Positions 1-5,029 of a stretch of DNA of 6,760 nt are shown here, piece after piece. Position numbers and translations under genes: made by a program. The stretch comes from Alphaproteobacteria bacterium MarineAlpha9_Bin7 (GTDB taxonomy: Bacteria > Pseudomonadota > Alphaproteobacteria > UBA7887). The first letter of the stretch is position 1; each line of letters starts with the position of its first letter. The notes below the pieces were generated by a model, which ran no database searches, was not told the DNA's origin, and was given only the letters and a program-made list of their open reading frames with translations. The stretch lies in the NCBI GenBank assembly GCA_002938115.1, contig PTKD01000112.1, forward strand, positions 1 through 6,760, in the 5' to 3' direction.

Positions 1-395
1 TACGCGATGATATCTGGGTGAAGTTGTGGGGTAATATGTCGTTTAATCCGATCAGTGTGCTTACCGGAGCGACCCTTCGTGAAATCGGAACCGACCCTGG
101 TGTCCGTGTTGTAGTGCGGAGGATGATGGCCGAGGGGCAGGAAATCGGCGAGGCGCTGGGCGTGAGATTCCGGGTAGATTTAGAAAAACGAATTAACGGT
201 GGTACAGAGGTTGGCGACCATAAAACTTCGACGCTGCAGGATTTGGAAGCTGGCAAACGTCTTGAGCTCGACGCGATACTTGGCGCAGTGTGCGAGATGG
301 GGCGACTTGTAGGAATAGAAACCCCCGCAATGGATATGATCAATGCCCTCACGCGCCAGCGTGCTACGATAGCAGGATGCTATCCCGGAGATTAG
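1..395 (+). CDS. 2-dehydropantoate 2-reductase family protein, C-terminal part (5' end outside window)
   Basis: The reading frame is open from the left edge (first whole codon at position 3) to a TAG stop at 393-395, so roughly 130 residues of a protein usually about 300-340 long are visible. This is the all-helical C-terminal domain of the PanE/ApbA family. The first residues read DDIWVKLWGN, the family's W-x-K-L-x-x-N signature that carries the catalytic Lys. Further on, HKTSTLQDLEAGKRLELDAI matches the conserved stretch with the substrate-binding Ser and the catalytic Glu, and a G-x-x-x-P motif (GIETP) follows. The family reduces 2-ketopantoate or related 2-keto acids with NADPH in the cytoplasm. 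Many paralogues in catabolic clusters act on other keto acids, so the exact substrate is unknown. The Rossmann N-terminal domain lies off the window. The GTG at position 18 is an internal Val codon, not a start. The gene converges on the GGT-family gene with a 9-bp gap. Confidence 0.9.
   Translation, partial: RDDIWVKLWGNMSFNPISVLTGATLREIGTDPGVRVVVRRMMAEGQEIGEALGVRFRVDLEKRINGGTEVGDHKTSTLQDLEAGKRLELDAILGAVCEMGRLVGIETPAMDMINALTRQRATIAGCYPGD
368..384. repeat. perfect inverted repeat at the 3' end of the ketopantoate-reductase-like gene
   Basis: GATAGC (368-373), loop AGGAT, GCTATC (379-384) form a 6-bp perfect stem with a 5-base loop. It lies in the last codons of the + gene and 21 bases past the stop of the convergent - gene. 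No U-tract follows on either strand, so it is not a canonical intrinsic terminator. It could be a weak transcription barrier between the two convergent genes, or chance. Confidence 0.3.
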
Positions 396-404
396 TTTGA
401 TCTA

Positions 405-1991
405 TTAATATCCAAGCGCGCAGCCGTCCTTGCGCGGGTCAGACCCACCAGTCAATACGCCAGTTTCCCAATTGATCCGTATTGCCTGCCCGCCGCCAAG
501 TGCGGCGTCTGCTTGCACTACATCGTGGCCGAGCGAACGTAAACCCTCCGCCACTTCAGGTTTTATGCCTCGTTCCACTTGGAGCTGGTTTGCAAATGCG
601 AAAACACGCGGGGCGTCCAACGCTTCTTGGACGTCCATGTCATAATCTAAGATGTTTGTCGCAAAATGAACATGGCCAACTGGCTGATAATGCCCGCCCA
701 TTACGCCAAAAGGCATGACTGGCCGACCATTTTCTTTCATCATTCCGGGGATGATTGTATGCATTGGTCGTTTTCTTGGAGCGATACAGTTTGGGTGAGA
801 TGGATCAATTGCAAAGCTGGCGCCGCGGTTGTTAAACAGAACTCCTGTTTGTGCGTCCAGTAAGCCACTCCCAAAGGAATGGAATATTGAATTTATGAAA
901 GAAATCGCATTTCGGTGCTCATCCACCACGCTGAGGTACACTGTGTCTGCATGTGATGTTTCACCTGGTGCAGGTAGCTCTGGCATCGCTTTCTCCGTGT
1001 CGATGATACGGCGTAGGTCTTCGGCGTAATCGTCCGAAAGCAAATGGTCTACTGGTACCTCGGCTTGAGTGGGGTCTGCCAAAAAAGCTTCGCGATCTCT
1101 GAAGGCAAGCCGTGTTGCTTCAGCTTCTAAATGTAAACGTTCAATGCCAAGGGGGTCGAGCGATCGCAGATCATAACCACGGAGTATATTGAAGATCTCG
1201 AGCGCGATGATGCCCTGGCCATTGGGAGGGCACTCGACTATCTCGTACCCACGATAATTCGTGGATATTGGGTCCACATAGTCCGCCTCTGTGGTTGCGA
1301 AGTCATCCATAGTGTGCAGACCGCCTTTACCCCTCAAGTAATCGACCATCCGCTCTGCGGCTTCGCCCTCGTAGAAACCAACGGCTCCTCGGTCAGCTAT
1401 CAAGCGCAAGGTTTTCGCTAAGGCGAGTTGATGGTGAAGGTCACCGGCGTTTGGCGCTTTTCCATTGGGCAGAAAGATCTGGCGGGAATTTTCATCCGCC
1501 ATGAGTTTTTCCGCATTTCGTGCCCACGCGCTGGCAATAACGGAGTAAACGGGGTAGCCACTCTCTGCCAATTTAATTGCGGGTTGAAGGCACGCATCGA
1601 GGTCTTTTTGGCCGTAATCGTTGGAAAGCTTCTGCCATGCCGCTATGCAGCCTGGCACTACTACTGCATGCGGGCTTTGGAAATCGATTAATGTTAAGTT
1701 TTTTTCCTGAAACCAACCAACCTCGGCTGCTGCCGGTGCTTTCCCCGAGCCATTGATCGCGATGACATCACCTCCACCAGGTGAATACAGTGCAAAGCAG
1801 TCGCCACCTATGCTGGTCGAATGTGGTTCCACTACACCAAGGACCGCCGCCGCGGTAATCGCAGCGTCGACCGCATTTCCCCCAGTCCTTAACATGTCGA
1901 TTGCGGCGAGAGTTGCAGCGGGGTGTGAAGTGGCCGCCATGGCCTCGGTTGCGTGTACTGGTGAACGGCCAGGAAGTTGATTATCGCGCAT
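405..1991 (-). CDS. ggt: gamma-glutamyltransferase family Ntn-hydrolase (YwrD/acylase-like)
   Basis: This protein has 528 residues from the ATG at 1989-1991; the symbol is by family only. Family members are made as one chain that cleaves itself before a Thr, which then becomes the N-terminal nucleophile. That Thr is T350, in DTVYLSVVD, corresponding to the TTHYSVVD region of E. coli GGT. Other landmarks are the N-terminal H-P-A-A-T-x-A and GGNAVDAAI stretch (about 23-46), GSG at 374-376, NNRGASF at 387-393, and MGGHYQPVGH near 431-440. Residues that hold glutathione in E. coli GGT look replaced: the region of Arg114 reads NGSGKAP, the region of Asp433 reads RGAS, and the Ser-Ser after KRP reads MHT. 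There is no signal peptide, whereas classical GGTs are periplasmic. Length and motifs resemble cytoplasmic YwrD-like or cephalosporin-acylase-like members. Substrate is probably a gamma-glutamyl or other acyl amide rather than glutathione (inference). A strong Shine-Dalgarno fixes the start. Confidence 0.92.
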   Translation of the reverse strand: MRDNQLPGRSPVHATEAMAATSHPAATLAAIDMLRTGGNAVDAAITAAAVLGVVEPHSTSIGGDCFALYSPGGGDVIAINGSGKAPAAAEVGWFQEKNLTLIDFQSPHAVVVPGCIAAWQKLSNDYGQKDLDACLQPAIKLAESGYPVYSVIASAWARNAEKLMADENSRQIFLPNGKAPNAGDLHHQLALAKTLRLIADRGAVGFYEGEAAERMVDYLRGKGGLHTMDDFATTEADYVDPISTNYRGYEIVECPPNGQGIIALEIFNILRGYDLRSLDPLGIERLHLEAEATRLAFRDREAFLADPTQAEVPVDHLLSDDYAEDLRRIIDTEKAMPELPAPGETSHADTVYLSVVDEHRNAISFINSIFHSFGSGLLDAQTGVLFNNRGASFAIDPSHPNCIAPRKRPMHTIIPGMMKENGRPVMPFGVMGGHYQPVGHVHFATNILDYDMDVQEALDAPRVFAFANQLQVERGIKPEVAEGLRSLGHDVVQADAALGGGQAIRINWETGVLTGGSDPRKDGCALGY

Positions 1992-1996
1992 GTTTT

Positions 1997-2001
1997 CCTC
2001 C
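1997..2001 (-). promoter_or_regulatory. Shine-Dalgarno of the GGT-family gene
   Basis: On the minus strand GGAGG sits 5 bases (AAAAC) before the ATG at 1989-1991. This decides the start: the in-frame TTG at 2001-2003 overlaps the ribosome binding site itself and is unlikely to be used. It is the clearest ribosome binding site in the window. Confidence 0.85.
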
Positions 2002-2003
2002 AA

Positions 2004-2274
2004 CAGGGCAACTAGAAACTTAGGGCCGGGTCGTTAGGTCGGCAAGGGACGGCGTATTCTTTATCCTATATATTCTGTATTGCCTATTGCGATTGACTTA
2101 GCGGAGACGAATCCACACACTTCCATGTTCCTCCATGTCATGGTTTGTAATTTGCAACATTATGTGCGGGCCGGGAGCGACTCAGGCTGTTCGGGAGTTA
2201 TTCGCTGTACAATCAGTGTTGCTGCCACGTAGGTTTGTTAGCACTTCGGTGCGTGTGGGGAAATCGGCTTAACC
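2004..2274. promoter_or_regulatory. divergent intergenic region, probable promoters for both flanking units
   Basis: This stretch separates the minus-strand GGT-family gene from the plus-strand AtuA-like operon and must hold promoters for both unless transcripts read through. No convincing -35/-10 pair was found. On + the best -10-like box is TACAAT (2208-2213), with no good -35 at the right distance. On - the AT-rich patch around 2056-2078 is the likeliest -10 area. A TCCATGT direct repeat and a CCATG-T-CATGG palindrome lie between them (listed separately). No supported gene lies here. Confidence 0.45.
2122..2143. repeat. spaced TCCATGT direct repeat joined to a CCATG-T-CATGG palindrome; candidate operator
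   Basis: TCCATGT occurs at 2122-2128 and again at 2132-2138, exactly 10 bp apart, about one helical turn. The second copy also forms the left half of a perfect 5+1+5 palindrome, CCATG T CATGG (2133-2143). The position near the middle of a divergent intergenic region fits a transcription-factor site controlling one or both directions. No regulator gene is in the window, so the protein that would bind is unknown. Motifs this short can arise by chance. Confidence 0.35.
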
Positions 2275-2613
2275 ATGTTGGTGTATAATTTGGCCCACAC
2301 ACGTACAGGCGACAAAGGTAGTGCCGTTAACATCTCAGTAGTGGCCTACGACCGCGGACGCTACGATCATTTAGCATGCCACCTGACCTCGCAAATGGTG
2401 ATGTCACAATTTAAGCATATCGCAGAAGGACCTGTTACACGTTATGACTTGCCGAAGATAAAGGCGTTTAATTTTGTAATTTTAGGCGCTCTCGGCGGTG
2501 GAGTTAAAACAAACATGTCGGTGTATTTGCATGGCAAAAGTTTGAGTTCCCTTATGCTGGGTATCGAAGTCCCGGACCTCGCGGATAATCAGGCCGAGGG
2601 CCAATTCCGTTAG
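2275..2613 (+). CDS. AtuA-like C-terminal ferredoxin-fold domain protein, stand-alone
   Basis: This 112-residue protein matches the domain found at the C-terminus of AtuA/DUF1446 proteins, or encoded just downstream of them as a small separate gene. Visible signatures are AHTRTGDKG (7-15) followed by N-I-S-V-V-A-Y (19-25), RYDLPKIKAFNFVILGALGGG-type core (56-76, ending in ALGGG), and HGKSLSSLMLG (86-96). AtuA takes part in acyclic terpene utilisation in Pseudomonas, but the biochemical role of this small domain is not established. Soluble; no signal peptide or membrane segment. ATG at 2275 is the only ATG near the domain start; a TAG at 2239-2241 closes the frame upstream. The ribosome binding site is weak: GGGG at 2257-2260 is too far away. 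It leads a three-gene operon, with the next ATG 4 bp after its stop. The large DUF1446 domain is not encoded anywhere in the window. Confidence 0.85.
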   Translation: MLVYNLAHTRTGDKGSAVNISVVAYDRGRYDHLACHLTSQMVMSQFKHIAEGPVTRYDLPKIKAFNFVILGALGGGVKTNMSVYLHGKSLSSLMLGIEVPDLADNQAEGQFR

Positions 2614-2617
2614 GCCA

Positions 2618-3427
2618 ATGGATTTAAAAAGAATTCTGATCACTGGAGCGGCTGGATCGATCGGCAAAAGCTTGAGGGCGGGCCTAGTGGGTCATTACCA
2701 ACTCATCCGTTTGTCAGACATTGTTGATATAGGTGCCGTGGGGCCTGGAGAGGAGCCAAATCATGCGGATTTGGAAATCCTTTCCGACGTAGAAACAGCC
2801 TGTGCGGGGATGGATGCCGTAATACATCTAGGTGCGGTCGCGAGCGAGGCTGGATTTGATACGATTTTAGGGCCAAATATCATTGGTGCGTACAATCTAT
2901 TTGAGGCAGCTCATAGAAGTGGTGTGAAAAGAGTTATCTTCGCTAGCTCAAATCATGCCGTCGGGTTGTATGAGGTAGGCACGCCTCTTGGCGTTGTGGA
3001 GGCGGTGCGCCCGGACGGCTTCTATGGTGCAGCGAAGGCGTTTGGGGAGAGTTTGGCAGTTCTGTACCACAAAAAGTGGGGATTGGAATCGGCTAGTTTG
3101 CGTATTGGCAGTTTTCTGCAATATCCAACTGAGGTTCGCCACTTAAGCACTTGGCTCAGCCCACGTGATATGGTGCACCTTGTACGCTGCTGTTTGGAGG
3201 CTTCGGAACTTGGTTGTGCTGTTTTGTACGGCGTTTCGGCAAATACACGAAATTGGTGGAACAATCCCGAAGCTGAGCGTCTTGGATATCGCCCACAGGA
3301 TAATGCAGAACGGTATGCAAAAATAATTGAAAACTCAGCCTTACCCATCGAGAACACTGATCCAGCGAAACGGTACATGGGCGGGTTTATAGCTGCGGTG
3401 GATTACGGGAAGACAAATCAAGGATGA
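2618..3427 (+). CDS. NAD-dependent epimerase/dehydratase family, uronate dehydrogenase-like
   Basis: This 269-residue extended SDR with a Rossmann fold has the length of bacterial uronate dehydrogenase (Udh, about 265). The NAD-binding motif GAAGSIG is at 10-16, an acidic residue ends beta-2 (LSD, 32-34), and HLGAVAS is at 70-76. FASSNH (108-113) carries the catalytic Ser, and Y136-x-x-x-K140 completes the triad. RIGS (162-165), R174 and LSTWLS (176-181) correspond to Udh substrate-carboxylate-binding segments as I remember the Agrobacterium enzyme, and so does SAN..NWW..P (207-217). Udh oxidises galacturonate or glucuronate at C1 to the aldarolactone with NAD+. The conserved segments favour a sugar-acid or similar acid substrate here, but relatives of this length act on other compounds. 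Start ATG lies 4 bp after the AtuA-like stop with no clear Shine-Dalgarno, suggesting translational coupling. Its TGA overlaps the next ATG. Confidence 0.88.
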   Translation: MDLKRILITGAAGSIGKSLRAGLVGHYQLIRLSDIVDIGAVGPGEEPNHADLEILSDVETACAGMDAVIHLGAVASEAGFDTILGPNIIGAYNLFEAAHRSGVKRVIFASSNHAVGLYEVGTPLGVVEAVRPDGFYGAAKAFGESLAVLYHKKWGLESASLRIGSFLQYPTEVRHLSTWLSPRDMVHLVRCCLEASELGCAVLYGVSANTRNWWNNPEAERLGYRPQDNAERYAKIIENSALPIENTDPAKRYMGGFIAAVDYGKTNQG

Positions 3428-4263
3428 GAGACGGACCTGTCGAAGTTCCGGAAACTGAGGCAGCGGGCGAAATTTATTCGCTTTACGAAGACATGAAAGC
3501 TGCAATGAACGTCGGCATAGTTAATTTGGTTTATCGGCGGATGGCTACGGTTGATGGTTTGCTGGAGTGGGTTTGGAGTGCGTTTCGCCCGGCGTTGGTC
3601 TCGGGCGATGTAGAGCGGGATTCAATGTCACTAAAGTCAGAATTTGAATGGCCATCCCTGCCAGAGATTCCGGCCCCCGCGCTTCCACTTCTTGGTTTAG
3701 GTGATCCAGAAATAGTGGCTATAAGTCGTGTTCTTGACAATTACAATCGGAGCAACAGTTTTAATCTCTTCCTCTTTACCGCCCTCGTGCAATGTTTGGA
3801 ATCAGGTGGTCCACGCGAAGAGCTCCGCCGTGTGGACACACTAAATTTGTCTGACAAGCTGGAGCATTTGCCCCCAATCGTTGCCATGGGAGATATGTCC
3901 AAAGAAACGGCAACATTGATTAGGGCCATGAGCGCGCCAATAGCGCCTGTAAACAAGCCAATGATCCCAAGTTTGTTTCGTCATCTCGCGAACTGGCCAG
4001 GATTTTTGGCCCTAGTTGCGCCGCATATTATCCACATGATTAGCTCCGGTGAGCTCCCGATTGTGTCAAACAATGTTCAAAATAGCGCGATCCGAGCGGC
4101 ACATAGCCTTAGCCAAAAAATGAGCATCCCGGTTGGTTTGTCGACGCCGGATGAGATTACGCAAGCATATTGGCTTGATGAGTGGCGGGCATACATATCC
4201 AAACCGATCCCCGAGATGATCGCAATTGGTTATGCGCTTAGGTATGCTCTGCCAAACGCGTGA
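3424..4263 (+). CDS. DehI-family (halocarboxylic acid dehalogenase fold) protein, probably not a classical dehalogenase
   Basis: This 279-residue helical protein has the duplicated architecture of DehI, the non-stereospecific 2-haloacid dehalogenase. Repeat 1 (about 14-60, with R-M-A-T-V-D-G-L-L and RPALVSG) mirrors repeat 2 (about 160-210, with RHLANWPGFL and ISSG). Alignment from memory to Pseudomonas putida DehI (296 aa) is good: RVLDNYNRSN (102-111) against RVLYAFNYGN, and SLFRHLANWP (183-192) against SDFQALANWP. In that alignment catalytic Asp189 becomes Leu184, and the pocket residues Trp34 and Phe37 become Ile32 and Leu35. Asn114 is kept as Asn111. Hydrolytic dehalogenation is therefore doubtful; fold membership is firm, reaction unknown. 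Its ATG overlaps the stop of the Udh-like gene (ATGA), so the two are probably co-translated. GGGAAG at 3407-3412 is a possible, rather distant Shine-Dalgarno. Soluble, no signal peptide. Confidence 0.8.
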   Translation: MRDGPVEVPETEAAGEIYSLYEDMKAAMNVGIVNLVYRRMATVDGLLEWVWSAFRPALVSGDVERDSMSLKSEFEWPSLPEIPAPALPLLGLGDPEIVAISRVLDNYNRSNSFNLFLFTALVQCLESGGPREELRRVDTLNLSDKLEHLPPIVAMGDMSKETATLIRAMSAPIAPVNKPMIPSLFRHLANWPGFLALVAPHIIHMISSGELPIVSNNVQNSAIRAAHSLSQKMSIPVGLSTPDEITQAYWLDEWRAYISKPIPEMIAIGYALRYALPNA

Positions 4264-4268
4264 GTGCA

Positions 4269-4287
4269 TTATGTTGGTGGAACATAA
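4269..4287. terminator. stem-loop between convergent operons, possible bidirectional terminator
   Basis: TTATGTT (4269-4275), loop GGTGG, AACATAA (4281-4287) make a perfect 7-bp stem. It sits 5 bases past the DehI-family stop and 13 bases past the stop of the convergent RraA-like gene, where both transcripts should end. The stem is AT-rich and no proper U-run follows on either strand, so it is a weak candidate at best. Confidence 0.4.
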
Positions 4288-4300
4288 AAGATTTGGAGAA

Positions 4301-5029
4301 CTAGGCCTGACCTTCATCCCACTTTTTATAGTCTGAGAGAGATTTATCGCTCGCCGGATATAGACCGACAATCGAGCGACCCTTTGTGACCTCTGCACGC
4401 ACAAACTGTTCATATCGTTCCTGGTTCGGCGCATCTTCAGCAATCTCGTTTGCGAGCGCATTCGGAATGACAACGACACCGTCTTTGTCGCCCGCCATAA
4501 TATCGCCTGGGAAAATGGCCACTCCGGCGCAGCCAATTGGCACCTGCACTTCCACTGCGTATAAACCTGAAACGCTGGCCGGGGCTGCGCGAGAGGCACA
4601 GTATATCGGAAAGTCCATGGCTTCTAGGTCACCCGAGTCCCGGACAGCGCCGTCGGTAACGACCGCCGTAACTCCTCGAACTCGTAAACGTTCCGCCAAA
4701 ATATCTCCAATGGTTCCTGCTGTGACATTGGCGCATGCGTCGTTTACAAGGCAGTAGCCAGCCGGTGTAGTTTCAATTGCGCTCCTCTGCGGATATTCCG
4801 GATCTCCGAGAATTGCCATGTCGTCTACATCTTCTCGCATTGGAATATTACGAAGCGTAAAGGCTGGTGCTACAAAACTAGCGGTCCCAGGGTGCAACGG
4901 TTTAACTCCATTAAGGTAGCATCTTCGGTAACCTCGCTTGTACAGTTGCGTTGCAATCGTGGCAGTGCTGACCTTGGCAAGGCGGGTTAACATCTCTGGA
5001 TCTATGGTCAGAGCATTTGTGTCGTTCAT
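4301..5029 (-). CDS. RraA family / HMG-CHA aldolase-like protein
   Basis: This 242-residue protein belongs to the RraA-like fold family, which includes divalent-metal-dependent class II pyruvate aldolases (4-hydroxy-4-methyl-2-oxoglutarate / 4-carboxy-4-hydroxy-2-oxoadipate aldolases) and the RNase E inhibitor RraA. The aldolase signature D-x20-R-D is intact: D109, then exactly 20 residues, then R130-D131. Around it are AGTIGDILAERL (104-115) and RGVTAVVTDGAVRD (118-131), and the C-terminal GDKDGVVVIP (180-189) is also typical. Presence of the motif favours an aldolase or oxaloacetate-decarboxylase type activity in the cytoplasm over an RNase E regulator role. The N-terminal region adds some residues relative to E. 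coli RraA, as in catabolic members. Its ATG (5027-5029) overlaps the TGA of the amidohydrolase gene upstream in an ATGA junction, so the pair is probably co-translated and functionally linked. No strong Shine-Dalgarno is visible. Confidence 0.88.
   Translation of the reverse strand: MNDTNALTIDPEMLTRLAKVSTATIATQLYKRGYRRCYLNGVKPLHPGTASFVAPAFTLRNIPMREDVDDMAILGDPEYPQRSAIETTPAGYCLVNDACANVTAGTIGDILAERLRVRGVTAVVTDGAVRDSGDLEAMDFPIYCASRAAPASVSGLYAVEVQVPIGCAGVAIFPGDIMAGDKDGVVVIPNALANEIAEDAPNQERYEQFVRAEVTKGRSIVGLYPASDKSLSDYKKWDEGQA

Noticed and set aside
2001..2003. TTG as the start of the GGT-family gene
   Set aside because: It overlaps the GGAGG ribosome binding site that is well placed for the ATG 12 bases further in; the four extra residues match nothing in the family.
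2092..2097. TTGACT as a plus-strand -35 box
   Set aside because: No -10-like hexamer lies 16-18 bp downstream (the region reads ACACAC/CACACT).
2125..2232. 35-codon plus-strand frame with three Cys in the divergent region
   Set aside because: No Shine-Dalgarno, no recognisable motif, and it covers the candidate operator; most likely chance.
2241..2252. GCAC-TTCG-GTGC mini-hairpin before the AtuA-like gene
   Set aside because: UUCG tetraloops are stable, but a 4-bp stem alone with no second structure or ribosome-site pairing is too little to call a leader element.
3022..3378. 118-codon minus-strand frame inside the Udh-like gene
   Set aside because: Antisense to strongly conserved SDR motifs, with no start signal and no recognisable domain.
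3424..4263. Straight annotation as a functional 2-haloacid dehalogenase
   Set aside because: The position matching the catalytic Asp of DehI is Leu in my alignment and two pocket aromatics are also lost, so only family membership is claimed.
4066..4599. 177-codon minus-strand frame spanning the convergent junction
   Set aside because: It overlaps the coding ends of both the DehI-like and RraA-like genes, whose frames have clear family motifs; its translation resembles no known protein.
4386..4757. 123-codon plus-strand frame inside the RraA-like gene
   Set aside because: Low-complexity Ser/Thr/Ala/Pro-rich translation typical of an antisense frame of a conserved gene.
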